DNA of 64,000 nucleotides, taken from the NCBI GenBank assembly GCA_002282385.1, contig NCJG01000007.1:62001-126000 (forward strand), given 5' to 3'. A program made the position numbers and the translations under genes. Each line of letters opens with the position of its first letter. Within the stretch, counting starts at the first letter, position 1. Positions 53,744-62,608 of this stretch are shown here, one piece after another. The notes beneath the pieces were generated by a model. That model did not search any database. It was not told the DNA's origin and was given only the letters and a program-made list of their open reading frames with translations. The DNA comes from Sphingomonadales bacterium 39-57-19 (GTDB lineage Bacteria; Pseudomonadota; Alphaproteobacteria; Sphingomonadales; Sphingomonadaceae).

Positions 53744-55066
53744 TCAGGTCGTGGGTTTGGAACCCCTTGCAAGCTTCAACAGCCAGAAAACCGGGAACCC
53801 AGCCAACAATAACGCAACGCCCCAGATCAACGCTTCGGCCCCTGCGCCATAGATCGTCCAGCAGGAATATAGCGCGGCGAGCAACAATATGGCTTTGAAA
53901 CCCGCTTTGCCCGGCAACTGTCCTTTGGTCATCAAACGGAAAGCAGCAGCGGCGCATCCGAAATACATTACCAGAACAATGGCCGTGGTGAGTAAGATGA
54001 GAAATTCGAACATCGACGACATCGACCGGCTGCTGTTCATCAGGATGACAAGCGTCAAAAGTGTTGAGGTAAACAGATGCGCGTTGCGCGGCGTGCCGTT
54101 GGCGCTTTCTTTGCCCATGAATGCGGGGAACAGGCCGTCGCGCGCCAAAGCGGCGGGCATCTCGGCCTGACACATGATCCAGCCGTTCAACGCGCCAAGT
54201 GCGCTGATCGCGCCGACCGCGGCGATAGCGGTGCCGGCATTGGTGCCCGCATATATATTCACAAAGTCCGCAAATGGCGCAGCCGATACGCTGGTGATGG
54301 CAACCGGCAGCATCAGAACCACGGCGGAGCAGACGAGGATATAAATCACGCCAGCGCCGGCGGTTCCAAAAAGCGTCGCGCGGTTGATCGTGCGTTCGGG
54401 ATCCTGCACCTTGTCGGCGGGCACGGTCGCGAGCTCAAGCCCAAGCATGGCCCATAGGGTCAATATGGTCGCGGTGGAAATGCTGGTCGTGGAAATGTCT
54501 GCGGTCACAAATGGCCGGACAAGCGCGGTGCCTTGGGTCGCAAGGACATAAGCAGCAAGCCCGATCACCGCGACCAGAGGCAGCAGCTTTGCGATCGTCC
54601 AAACGATCTGAACTTGGCCCGCAAGCTTGGTGCCGCGAATGTTGATGAGCGTAAATGCCCAAATAATTGCGATCGTTACTGCCGACGATACGCCGTGGGT
54701 TCCGACAACCGGAAACAATTGGCTCAGATAACTTACCGCAGCGGTGGCGATGGCGGCGTTGCCGACCCACATCGATATCCAATAGGCCCATGCAATTGCA
54801 AAGCCCGCGCCGTCGCCAAAGGCCGCACGCGTGTAGGCATATGGTCCGCCGGCCTTTGGCAAGGCCTTGCTGAGCGCGCCAAACACCGATGCCACGCACA
54901 ATGCGCCACCAATGGTGATCAACCATCCAATAACGGAATTCCATCCCAAGGGCGCAAGGCTCGCGGGTAACAGGAATACGCCTGACCCAATCATGCTGCC
55001 CATGACGAGCGCAAGTGCCATCCAAAAACCCATTGGACGGCCTGTTTTTGCTGTTTCTTGCGTCAC
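53744..55066 (-). CDS. APC family amino acid permease/antiporter
   Basis: 440 residues with twelve predicted helices. The first helix carries the APC motif LVMGSMIGSGVFLLPASLAPLGWNS, with KALPKAGGPYAYTRAAFGDGAGFAIAWAYWISMWVGNAA and ELATVPADKVQDPERTINRAT following. The layout is of the AdiC/arginine-agmatine and related basic amino acid/polyamine antiporter group. Amino acid or amine exchange feeding the gabD step is inferred from position. It lies 61 nt downstream of the universal stress protein gene. Confidence 0.9.
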   Translation of the reverse strand: MTQETAKTGRPMGFWMALALVMGSMIGSGVFLLPASLAPLGWNSVIGWLITIGGALCVASVFGALSKALPKAGGPYAYTRAAFGDGAGFAIAWAYWISMWVGNAAIATAAVSYLSQLFPVVGTHGVSSAVTIAIIWAFTLINIRGTKLAGQVQIVWTIAKLLPLVAVIGLAAYVLATQGTALVRPFVTADISTTSISTATILTLWAMLGLELATVPADKVQDPERTINRATLFGTAGAGVIYILVCSAVVLMLPVAITSVSAAPFADFVNIYAGTNAGTAIAAVGAISALGALNGWIMCQAEMPAALARDGLFPAFMGKESANGTPRNAHLFTSTLLTLVILMNSSRSMSSMFEFLILLTTAIVLVMYFGCAAAAFRLMTKGQLPGKAGFKAILLLAALYSCWTIYGAGAEALIWGVALLLAGFPVFWLLKLARGSKPTT

Positions 55067-55127
55067 TTAAATCCCCCTCACTCGGTACCCTGACTGGCAC
55101 GGAAAAAGGGCAAAAGCCAATCTTTGT

Positions 55128-55931
55128 TTAGTGCGCAAGCAACACAGGGATACCCAATTCGCCCAGCATGAACCGTGTCACGCCGCCAAACAAGGTTTCG
55201 CGCCACCGCCCATGGCCATAGGCGCCCATGACGAGTAAATCGGGTCGCCACGCATTTACTTCATTCAGCAACCGTTCCTCGACGCTGTGATCACCCTTTG
55301 CCGCGACGGCTATTTCGGCGCGGACGCCATGGCGCGACAGATAGGTCGCTGCGTCTGTGACAGGGAATTCTTCGGGCACAGTTTCAACCTCTGCAATCCG
55401 CACATGCAATGCCGCCTGAAGCAGCGGCAATGCTGCGCGCAACGCGTTGGCTGCTTCAAATCCGCCGTCATATGCCACCATCGCGCGGTCCCATGAGATG
55501 CGCTTTGTCGATGCAGGCACCGCAAGTACCGGCGTGCGCGACGCTGTGACGACATCGCTGACCCATGCGCGCGCGGCGCCGGGTGCGCCGGCTTCATCCA
55601 GCGACATGACCAATATGTCCGCCAGTCGCGCAGCGTTAATCAATGCATCGGATGTCGTTCCGTCAAATATCTGCCAGTCCCAAGGCACATCCTCCGACTT
55701 CAGATGCGCGTCGGTGCGTGCGCACAGCTTTCCCCGTTCGGTTTCGGCGGCGTCAAAGGCTTCGGCAATGAAATGCGCACCGCCGAACATGTCAAACGCC
55801 ACATAATCCTGCGTTGGTCGGGGCAAGACAAGCGTCATATGTCCGTTGAAACGGCGGGCAAGATCAAGCCCCGCCTGCAACCGGCTTTCAAAGGCTGCGT
55901 CTGCGCCAGCATGTACCATGATAGATTTCAT
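55128..55931 (-). CDS. Universal stress protein with two UspA-like halves
   Basis: 267 residues. The C-terminal half shows the Usp signature (DLLVMGAYGHGRWRETLFGGVTRFMLGELGIPVLLAH), in which G-x2-G-x9-G(S/T) is recognisable; the N-terminal half (MKSIMVHAGADAAFESRLQAGLDLARRFNGHMTLVLP) is a degenerate second copy. Such proteins respond to anaerobiosis, starvation and respiratory stress. Of three adjacent ATGs, that at 55931 has the best spacing to AAAAGGA. It is preceded by an FNR-type box and -10 element and heads a probable operon with the permease, gabD and DUF454. Confidence 0.9.
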   Translation of the reverse strand: MKSIMVHAGADAAFESRLQAGLDLARRFNGHMTLVLPRPTQDYVAFDMFGGAHFIAEAFDAAETERGKLCARTDAHLKSEDVPWDWQIFDGTTSDALINAARLADILVMSLDEAGAPGAARAWVSDVVTASRTPVLAVPASTKRISWDRAMVAYDGGFEAANALRAALPLLQAALHVRIAEVETVPEEFPVTDAATYLSRHGVRAEIAVAAKGDHSVEERLLNEVNAWRPDLLVMGAYGHGRWRETLFGGVTRFMLGELGIPVLLAH

Positions 55932-55983
55932 CATCATTTCCTTTTCATATGCCAGAATAGGCCGACTCGGATTGATGCGATTG

Positions 55984-56024
55984 AGTGTAGGCCGATGCGG
56001 CGCGACGTCTTTGATCGATATCAA
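55984..56024 (-). promoter_or_regulatory. FNR/FixK-type box and class II promoter of the stress-protein operon
   Basis: TTGATCGATATCAA (56011-56024) is a perfect match to TTGAT-N4-ATCAA. On the minus strand, 21 nt beyond it, lies TACACT (55989-55984), so the box centre falls at about -41.5 from the predicted start, the standard activator position. The start of transcription would be near 55976, 45 nt before the USP ATG. The box also lies 50 nt upstream of the divergent GNAT gene. Confidence 0.8.
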
Positions 56025-56073
56025 ACACCGCAAAATGCTTCCAAAGGCCGATATATTATGTCAGCGATGACGG

Positions 56074-56631
56074 ATGGATGACGCGGGACAGGCAAAGAAC
56101 GATGTGATCGTGCGGCGCGCGCGCATCAGCGATGCTCAAGCAATAGCCGACATTTATGCGCATCATGTTGTGAACGGCACCGCCAGTTTCGACACTGTGC
56201 CGCGTACATTGGAGCAAACCGAACAGAAGATTGCGGACATTTTGGCCCATGGCTGGCCGTTCCTTGTTGCCGAGCGCGAAGGAGTGATATTGGGCTATGC
56301 CTACGCAACGGCATTTCGCGACCGGCCGGCGTATGGGTTCACCTGCGAAAACTCGATTTATGTGCGCGCGCAACATGTCGGGCAGGGGGTCGGTGTCGCA
56401 TTGATGCGCCGGCTGCTTGATGAGGCGCACGCATGTGGTTTTCGTCAAATGATTGCCGTGATCGGCGGCGGAGAGCCTGCGTCGGTGGCGCTACATACGA
56501 AAATGGGTTTCACTTTTGCCGGCCGGATGCGGTCGGTCGGTCGGAAATTTGGCCGCTGGCTTGACAGCGTGTACATGCAGGCCGAGCTTGGAGAGGGAGA
56601 CCGGACCGCGCCAGCGCGCGAGCCGGGATGA
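56074..56631 (+). CDS. GNAT N-acetyltransferase, phosphinothricin acetyltransferase-like
   Basis: 185 residues. The GNAT core has IVRRARISDAQAIADIYAHHVVNGTASFDTVPRT, VLGYAYATAFRDRPAYGFTCENSIYV and the acetyl-CoA loop RAQHVGQGVGVALMRRLLDEA, followed by MIAVIGGGEPASVALHTKMGFTFAG. This is the PAT/YwnH-type family that acetylates amino-group substrates such as methionine sulfone or sulfoximine analogues. ATG at 56074 is one reasonable start. It is divergent from the USP gene across the FNR box and followed by the SMP-30 gene after 10 nt. Confidence 0.88.
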   Translation: MDDAGQAKNDVIVRRARISDAQAIADIYAHHVVNGTASFDTVPRTLEQTEQKIADILAHGWPFLVAEREGVILGYAYATAFRDRPAYGFTCENSIYVRAQHVGQGVGVALMRRLLDEAHACGFRQMIAVIGGGEPASVALHTKMGFTFAGRMRSVGRKFGRWLDSVYMQAELGEGDRTAPAREPG

Positions 56632-56641
56632 AGGAGAGAAG

Positions 56642-57565
56642 ATGATGGCAGAGTTTGAATTGGTCGCCGACGGCCTGCGTTTCCCGGAAGGGCCAGTCGT
56701 CATGCCCGACGGCAGCGTCATTTTGGTCGAAATCGCCGAGGGGCAAATTACGCGGGTGCGGCCTGACGGCAGCAAGTCCGTCGTCGCAAAGACAGGCGGC
56801 GGTCCCAACGGCTTGGCGCTTGGCCCCGACGGCAAATTATACTGCTGCAACAATGGCGGCTTTGAATATATGGAAGCCAATGGCTTTTTAGCGCCGCACG
56901 GCATTGCGCAGGATTATTCGGGCGGCCGGATTGAACGCATCGATATCGATACCGGCGCAGTCGAGATACTTTATAAATCGGGTGACTTTGGCTGCAGCCT
57001 GCGTGGCCCGAACGACATTGTTTTTGATGCGCATGGCGGGTTCTGGTTCACGGACCATGGCAAGATCGATTATGCCAAGCGCAGCCATGATGTCGTCGGC
57101 ATCTTTTATGCCAAGGCAGACGGCAGCCATTTGGAAGAGGTTATCTTTCCGTCGAACAACCCCAATGGTGTTGGCCTGTCGCCCGATGGCAAGACATTAT
57201 ATGCCGCCGAAACCTACACCTGCCGGTTGATGAAGTTCAACATCACGTCGCCAGGCAAAGTTGCGCCGGATGCGGGTCCGGGTGGGCCGGGGATTCCCGT
57301 ATATCGTCCAGCCGGATATAAATTTTTCGACAGCCTTGGCATCGAAGCAAGCGGCAATATCTGCGTCGCGACGATTGGCGAGTGCGGGATCAGCGTGATT
57401 TCTCCGGATGGCGAGCTGGTCGAATTTGTCGCGACCGATGATATCTTCACCACCAACATCGCGTGGGGTGGAGACGATATGATGGACGCGTATATCTGCC
57501 TGTCGGGCAGTGGGCGTCTCGTGAAAACCCGTTGGGCACGGCCGGGGCTTAAGCTGCAATATTGA
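56642..57565 (+). CDS. SMP-30/gluconolactonase family protein
   Basis: 307 residues, a six-bladed beta-propeller of the SMP-30/LRE type. Strands such as GLRFPEGPVVMPDGSVILVEIAEGQITRV, GGPNGLALGPDGKLYCCNNGG and FPSNNPNGVGLSPDGKTLYAAETYT carry the N-G-x-A-L and metal-binding Asn/Asp residues of the family; the catalytic metal ligands (Glu, Asn, Asp) seem present. It likely hydrolyses a lactone, but which one is not clear. The start at 56642 has AGGAGA 5 nt upstream. A HAD gene follows after 13 nt. Confidence 0.88.
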   Translation: MMAEFELVADGLRFPEGPVVMPDGSVILVEIAEGQITRVRPDGSKSVVAKTGGGPNGLALGPDGKLYCCNNGGFEYMEANGFLAPHGIAQDYSGGRIERIDIDTGAVEILYKSGDFGCSLRGPNDIVFDAHGGFWFTDHGKIDYAKRSHDVVGIFYAKADGSHLEEVIFPSNNPNGVGLSPDGKTLYAAETYTCRLMKFNITSPGKVAPDAGPGGPGIPVYRPAGYKFFDSLGIEASGNICVATIGECGISVISPDGELVEFVATDDIFTTNIAWGGDDMMDAYICLSGSGRLVKTRWARPGLKLQY

Positions 57566-57578
57566 TGACTGGCATTGC

Positions 57579-58238
57579 ATGACATTTAATACGGTAATTT
57601 TTGACTTCGGCGGGGTAATCACTTCGTCGCCGTTTGAGGCGTTTAACCGGATGGAGGCGGGGCGCGGCTTGCCCAAGGATTTCGTCCGCCGGGTCAATTC
57701 GGTGAATCCGGACAATAATGCCTGGGCCAAATTCGAACGGGCCGAATGTAGCGCAAATGAATTTGACGCGCTGTTTGCTGCCGAAGCGCAGGCGCTGGGG
57801 CATGCATTGGACGGAGCGTCGGTTATCGCCTGCCTTGCTGGCGAAATCCGTCCAGACATGGTGGCTGCGCTCGATCAGCTCAAATCAATTGGCTTTGCGC
57901 TGGGGTGCATCACAAACAATGTGCCGTCGGGCAAAGGCGCAGGCATGGCGGTAAGCGACGCAAAAGCGGCGGCGGTGGCGGCTGTGATGGAGCGGTTCGA
58001 CCATATCATTGAATCGAGCAAGGCGGGTGTCCGCAAACCTGACCCGCGTATCTATAATATGATGTGTGATGCGCTCGCCGTTTCTCCGCCACAATGCATC
58101 TACCTTGATGACCTTGGCATCAACTGCAAACCCGCAGCAGCAATGGGCATGGCAGCGATCAAGGTCACCAGTGGCGCACAGGCGCTCGGCGAATTGGGCG
58201 CGCTATTGGCGTTGACCTTCATACCCGTTGAGGTCTAG
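57579..58238 (+). CDS. HAD-family hydrolase
   Basis: 219 residues. Motif I is VIFDFGGVITSSPF, in which the second aspartate (DxD) is replaced by glycine as in epoxide-hydrolase N-domain-like and acyl-CoA-dehydrogenase-10-like HADs. Motif II is GCITNNVPSG, the lysine is in SSKAGVRKPDPRIYNMM and motif IV is CIYLDDLGINCKPA. This sub-branch is poorly characterised; phosphatase activity is uncertain given the DxG. Located between SMP-30 and the CoA-transferase A subunit, same strand. Confidence 0.85.
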   Translation: MTFNTVIFDFGGVITSSPFEAFNRMEAGRGLPKDFVRRVNSVNPDNNAWAKFERAECSANEFDALFAAEAQALGHALDGASVIACLAGEIRPDMVAALDQLKSIGFALGCITNNVPSGKGAGMAVSDAKAAAVAAVMERFDHIIESSKAGVRKPDPRIYNMMCDALAVSPPQCIYLDDLGINCKPAAAMGMAAIKVTSGAQALGELGALLALTFIPVEV

Positions 58239-58278
58239 GCGGGAGCCGTTCCGTCTCTCCCAACTATTGGAGCACTTC

Positions 58279-58989
58279 ATGGCGAAAAAACTTTTCCCGG
58301 ACGCAGCATCCGCGCTCGACGGCCTGCTCAAAAACGACATATTGATTGCCAGCGGCGGCTTTGGCCTGTGCGGCTTGCCCGAACGGTTGCTAGACGCCGT
58401 CCGCGATAGCGGGGTCACTGGCCTGACCTTTGTGTCCAACAATGCCGGTATCGACAATGAAGGCATCGGCAAGCTGCTGCGTACCAAGCAGGTGAAGAAG
58501 ATGATCTCCTCCTATGTAGGTGAGAACAAAGAATTTGAACGGCAGTATCTGGCGGGTGAACTTGAGGTCGAATTCTGCCCGCAAGGAACGCTGGCCGAAC
58601 GGATGCGCGCTGGCGGCGCTGGCATTCCCGGTTTTTATACCAAGACCGGCGTCGGCACTTTAGTGGCCGAGGGCAAGGAAGTGAAAGATTTTGGCGGTGA
58701 GGAATATATCCTCGAACGCGGCATTTTTGCCGACCTGTCTATCATCAAAGCGTGGAAAGCCGATGAAAGCGGTAACCTTGTCTTCCGCAAGACGGCCCGC
58801 AACTTCAATTTGCCTGCCGCGACCTGCGGCAAGGTCTGCGTGGTTGAGGTAGAGGAAGTGGTACCTGTTGGCAGCCTTGACCCCGACTGCATCCATTTGC
58901 CCGGCGTCTATGTGCAGCGCATGATTGTCGGCGCGCCTTATGACAAAAAGATCGAGTTCCGCACCGTCCGCGAAAGGGAAGCAGCATGA
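58279..58989 (+). CDS. scoA: 3-oxoacid CoA-transferase subunit A
   Basis: 236 residues. The N-terminal ASGGFGLCGLPERLLDAVRDSGVTGLTFVSNNAGIDNEGIGKLL and AGGAGIPGFYTKTGVGTLVAEGKEVKDFGGEEYILERG match the A subunit of succinyl-CoA:acetoacetate CoA-transferase. It activates acetoacetate or another 3-oxo acid with CoA from succinyl-CoA. The ATG at 58279 begins MAKKLFPDAASALDGLL; the frame is open to 58228. Its stop overlaps the acid phosphatase start (ATGA), so the B subunit is not the next gene. Confidence 0.94.
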   Translation: MAKKLFPDAASALDGLLKNDILIASGGFGLCGLPERLLDAVRDSGVTGLTFVSNNAGIDNEGIGKLLRTKQVKKMISSYVGENKEFERQYLAGELEVEFCPQGTLAERMRAGGAGIPGFYTKTGVGTLVAEGKEVKDFGGEEYILERGIFADLSIIKAWKADESGNLVFRKTARNFNLPAATCGKVCVVEVEEVVPVGSLDPDCIHLPGVYVQRMIVGAPYDKKIEFRTVREREAA

Positions 58990-59891
58990 TCCGCAGTTTG
59001 GCAGTAAGCATTGCCGCGCTGGCGTTGGCCAGTAGCGCAGCGCAAGGTCAGCAGGTTGCTGCGCCATTGCTCAGCAAGGACGCGCTTGCGACCCAGATCG
59101 GCGAAAAGCCAACTTCCGCTTCGCCACCGACAGGGCAGCAATGGCTTTATGGCTCGGCGGAAGGCAGCATTGCGTCGGCGCAGGTCTATAAAGCAATGGC
59201 GCAATATGTCCGCGCCAAGGCCATGAACCGTGCGATCAAATCGCAGACTGTGCTGGCTGATGGGTCAACCCCGGACGCCCCCCGGTTCGAAAGCTGCGGT
59301 TCAAAGCCATTGGCCGCGGTATTCGATGCCGACGAAACGCTGCTCTGGAACGTAGGCGCAATGCGCTACATGGCGGAGCAGGGTAAGGATTTTGATCCCG
59401 TCATTTGGAACGCGTGGGAAAAAAGCGGGGCGGGGAAAGCACTGGCCATGCCCGGCGCGATCGACGCACTGAAAATCATGCGCGATGCCGGCGTGACCAT
59501 CATCGCAAACACCAATCGCACAGCCGCGAACGCAAAAGGCACGGAAGACGCGTTGCGCATGGCAGGGCTTGGCGAATTCAAACATAAAGACACGCTGTAT
59601 CTTATGGGTGATGACGCGACCGGATCGAGCAAAGATGGCAGGCGCGCTGCCATCGCCGCAAAATATTGCGTGATAGCGCTGGCGGGCGATCAGCTTGGCG
59701 ACTTTGTCCAGGCGTTTAACGCCAAAGACCTGAGCGTGGCTGACCGGCGCAAGCTGGCGACCAATCCTGCGATTGCGGACATGTGGGGCAATGGCTGGTT
59801 CCTGTTCTCCAACCCTGTCTATGGCCCGTCAATCCGTGGCGGCTATGATGAAATCTTTACGGCCGACACCAAATGGGAACCCGCGAAATGA
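58986..59891 (+). CDS. Secreted HAD acid phosphatase (class B-like), inserted between CoA-transferase genes
   Basis: 301 residues with a signal peptide (MIRSLAVSIAALALASSAAQ, likely cleaved near GQQ). The HAD motif I is AVFDADETLLWN (D114, D116), followed by VIWNAWEKSG, VTIIANTNRTAAN (motif II), a lysine in KHKDTLYLMGDDATGSSKDGRR and YCVIALAGDQLGD (motif IV). This is the HAD IIIB acid phosphatase family (Acid_phosphat_B), which removes phosphate from nucleotides or lipids in the periplasm. It overlaps scoA by 4 nt and lies 66 nt before scoB. Its cellular compartment differs from its neighbours. Confidence 0.89.
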   Translation: MIRSLAVSIAALALASSAAQGQQVAAPLLSKDALATQIGEKPTSASPPTGQQWLYGSAEGSIASAQVYKAMAQYVRAKAMNRAIKSQTVLADGSTPDAPRFESCGSKPLAAVFDADETLLWNVGAMRYMAEQGKDFDPVIWNAWEKSGAGKALAMPGAIDALKIMRDAGVTIIANTNRTAANAKGTEDALRMAGLGEFKHKDTLYLMGDDATGSSKDGRRAAIAAKYCVIALAGDQLGDFVQAFNAKDLSVADRRKLATNPAIADMWGNGWFLFSNPVYGPSIRGGYDEIFTADTKWEPAK

Positions 59892-59957
59892 GCGGTAAGC
59901 CAGTCCCACCGATCTGCCGACTGAACACCCCACAACCGATGAAGATGGATTGATACA

Positions 59958-60599
59958 TTGAGCTGGACCCGTGACGAAATGGCCGCCCGCGCTGCAAAGG
60001 AATTGCGCGACGGATATTATGTGAACCTGGGCATTGGCATCCCCACGCTGGTCGCCAACCATATTCCGGCGGGCGTCGAAGTGACGCTGCAGTCCGAAAA
60101 TGGTATGTTGGGCATTGGTCCCTTCCCCTTTGCGGGGGAAGAAGATGCCGACCTTATCAATGCGGGCAAGCAAACCATCAGCGAGCTGCCGCAGACCGCC
60201 TATTTCGATAGCGCCGCCAGCTTCGCCATGATCCGCGGCGGGCATATTGACCTGACCGTGTTGGGTGCAATGGAAGTTGCAGAGAATGGCGACATCGCCA
60301 ACTGGATGATCCCCGGCAAAATGATCAAGGGCATGGGCGGGGCAATGGACCTTGTCGCTGGCGTGAAGAAAATCATCGTCGTGATGGAGCATAACGCCAA
60401 GGACGGCTCGCCAAAGTTCATTCCCGCGTGCACATTGCCGCTGACGGGTAAAAATGTCGTCGATATGATCATCACTGATTTGGCGGTGTTCCAACGCCCC
60501 GACAAATCATCTCCGTTCAAGTTGATTGAAGTCGCGCCGGGAATCACCGTTGATGAAGTCGCCGGCAAAACCACTGCACATTATGAGGTCGCGATTTAA
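59958..60599 (+). CDS. scoB: 3-oxoacid CoA-transferase subunit B
   Basis: 213 residues. [40 protein letters not shown] is the family N-terminus, and the catalytic glutamate is E47 ([12 protein letters not shown]). The first codon is TTG at 59958; no ATG is available before the conserved WTRDEMA block, and AAGATGGA lies upstream. The partner subunit scoA is at 58279, separated by the phosphatase gene. The enzyme would work in acetoacetate or 3-oxoadipate-type metabolism. Confidence 0.93.
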   Translation: MSWTRDEMAARAAKELRDGYYVNLGIGIPTLVANHIPAGVEVTLQSENGMLGIGPFPFAGEEDADLINAGKQTISELPQTAYFDSAASFAMIRGGHIDLTVLGAMEVAENGDIANWMIPGKMIKGMGGAMDLVAGVKKIIVVMEHNAKDGSPKFIPACTLPLTGKNVVDMIITDLAVFQRPDKSSPFKLIEVAPGITVDEVAGKTTAHYEVAI

Positions 60600-60607
60600 T
60601 CGGTACG

Positions 60608-61831
60608 ATGCGACGTATTATTATATCCTTGATCACTGCCTCTGCATTGGGGCTAGCCAGCTGGTATACTTTAAACCCGGCGCCGGCGACGAGCCAGGTC
60701 GCGGCGGTGCTGCGTAAACTTGTAAAGGCACCCCCGAATTTGCCCGACCAGCCGGACGAATGGCGCGGTCGGATCGATTATGGCAAACTCGACCAGCAAT
60801 TTGCCGCACTGACGCGGCGTTCCGAAATGGCTGGGCTCGCGGTAGCAATCGTTGAAGACGGCGAACTGCGCTTTGTGCATAGCTATGGGGTTGTTGACCG
60901 TTCCACCGACGTCCCTGTTACCAATAATACCGTGTTCCGATGGGCTTCAGTCTCCAAAACGGTGGCCGGCACGCTGGCGGCGTCAATGGCGAGCGAAGGC
61001 GCGGTTGATCTGAATAAGCCGGTGTCGAGCTGGCATGGTTCGCTGCGTTTGCCCGATGGCGCGGAGTCGCGGATCAGTTTTGCGCAGTTGCTGGCGCAGC
61101 AGACCGGCCTCACCAAAAACGCCTATGATGAAAGGCTGGAGGATGGGCAGGACCCGCGCGTCATCCGCGCCAGTCTGGCAGAAGCGCCGCTGCAATGTAC
61201 GCCCGGGACGTGCCACACCTATCAGAACGTTGCGTTCGACACGGCCAGTGAGATATTGGCCAAGGCGGGCAAGCGGTCCTATCCCGATCTGGTCAGCGAA
61301 CGTTTCTTTTTGCCGCTGGGGATGACCAGTGCGAATTACGGCATGGCCGGACTGACGGGCGCGAAGGATTGGGCCCGGCCGCACAGCGGCAGCAGCGTCC
61401 GCACATTAAAGGAAAGCTATTGGCGCGTGCCCGCTGCGGCGGGCGTAGAAAGCAATATTGTTGATTTCTCCCGCTGGTTGCAGGCGACGATGGGCGAGCG
61501 CCCCGATGTGCTGCCTGCTTCAACGCTTCGCTTGGCGCAGGCCCCGCGCGTCAATACGGCGCGAATCTATGGCGGTGAGCTGCGGCAGGCGAATTCGGAT
61601 ACCCATTACGGCCTTGGCTGGCGCAGCTTCACTTATGACGGACGCCAATTTGTTGGCCATTCGGGCGCGGTCGATGGATATCGGGCAACGCTGATTTTCG
61701 AACCCGCAACGCGCACGGGCGTTGTTGCCATATGGAACAGCAATTGGGGCACGCCCTTCCGCATTCCTTTTGCGGTGTTCGACAGCTATCATCAGCGCAC
61801 AGATTCGCGTTGGCTGGAACTGAAAGATTAG
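60608..61831 (+). CDS. Serine hydrolase of the beta-lactamase family, second copy
   Basis: 407 residues. A short N-terminal hydrophobic stretch (IIISLITASALGLASWY) acts as an uncleaved anchor or signal. The SxxK is S114-VSK117, the tyrosine motif is in CHTYQNVAFDTAS, and the third element is FVGHSGAVDGY. It is a periplasmic class C-type beta-lactamase fold, possibly an esterase or peptidase; it is not closely similar to the one at 28557. It follows scoB by 8 nt. Confidence 0.88.
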   Translation: MRRIIISLITASALGLASWYTLNPAPATSQVAAVLRKLVKAPPNLPDQPDEWRGRIDYGKLDQQFAALTRRSEMAGLAVAIVEDGELRFVHSYGVVDRSTDVPVTNNTVFRWASVSKTVAGTLAASMASEGAVDLNKPVSSWHGSLRLPDGAESRISFAQLLAQQTGLTKNAYDERLEDGQDPRVIRASLAEAPLQCTPGTCHTYQNVAFDTASEILAKAGKRSYPDLVSERFFLPLGMTSANYGMAGLTGAKDWARPHSGSSVRTLKESYWRVPAAAGVESNIVDFSRWLQATMGERPDVLPASTLRLAQAPRVNTARIYGGELRQANSDTHYGLGWRSFTYDGRQFVGHSGAVDGYRATLIFEPATRTGVVAIWNSNWGTPFRIPFAVFDSYHQRTDSRWLELKD

Positions 61832-61874
61832 CTGGCGCGCCCAATTGCCCATTTTCACGGGAAAGGCTGTTTCA

Positions 61875-62561
61875 ATGACCTACACGCTGATTACCGCGAA
61901 TCGCAATTATTCCAGCTGGAGCTTGCGGCCCTGGGTGTTGATGACGATGCTGGGCATCCCGTTCGAAGACCGCATCGAGCCTTTTACGGCTGATATTAAT
62001 TACGAAGCCTTCCGCGCGTTTTCGCCAACGGGCCAAGTGCCTGTGTTGTTGGACGGCACACGGACTGTTTGGGATTCGCTTGGCATCACTTTATATTTGG
62101 CCGACCGGCACGAAGGCGTTTGGCCGCAGGATCCTGCCGCACGCGCATGGGCGCAATGCGCCGTGACCGAAATGCATGGCGGCTTTTCTGCTTTGCGCAA
62201 TGATTGCACCATGAATGTCGGGGTGCGGGTGAAGCCAAAGCCCATGTCCGCCGCCTTGGAGCGCGATGTTGCGCGGATAGCCGAGCTTTGGGCGCAAGGT
62301 CTTGATAGCTTTGGCGGTCCGTTTTTGGCGGGGCCGCATTTCACCGCCGTTGACGCATTTTTTGCGCCCGTTACGTTTCGCGTGCGCACCTACGGTCTTG
62401 ATGTCGGCCATGCTGGACAAGAATGGGCGCACAATATGCTCGGGCTTCCCGCGATGCTCGCTTGGGAGAAGGATGCGCTGACCGAAAGCTGGCGCGAGGC
62501 TGGCCATGAAGCAGAATTGCAAGCCTGCGGCGAGATCATCGCGGATTACCGTCAGGCCTAA
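61875..62561 (+). CDS. Glutathione S-transferase family protein
   Basis: 228 residues. The N-terminal thioredoxin-like domain starts MTYTLITANRNYSSWSLRPWVLMTMLGIPFED, with a Ser-rich active-site loop and PTGQVPVLLDG plus TVWDSLGITLYLAD for glutathione binding; the rest is the helical C-domain. Detoxification or isomerase roles are possible. The ATG at 61875 is used; an upstream in-frame extension to 61845 is unlikely. A hairpin with a short T-run follows the stop. Confidence 0.9.
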   Translation: MTYTLITANRNYSSWSLRPWVLMTMLGIPFEDRIEPFTADINYEAFRAFSPTGQVPVLLDGTRTVWDSLGITLYLADRHEGVWPQDPAARAWAQCAVTEMHGGFSALRNDCTMNVGVRVKPKPMSAALERDVARIAELWAQGLDSFGGPFLAGPHFTAVDAFFAPVTFRVRTYGLDVGHAGQEWAHNMLGLPAMLAWEKDALTESWREAGHEAELQACGEIIADYRQA

Positions 62562-62592
62562 AAAAGGCCGCCCGAAGTGGGCGACCTTATTT
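62560..62592. terminator. Probable intrinsic terminator between the GST and CsbD genes
   Basis: AAGGCCGCCC and GGGCGACCTT form a ten-base stem with one C-A mismatch around the loop GAAGT. Six A precede it and TATTT follows, so the stem can terminate either of the convergent transcripts, weakly on the plus strand. Confidence 0.6.
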
Positions 62593-62608
62593 AGCGGTCT
62601 AATTTGGA

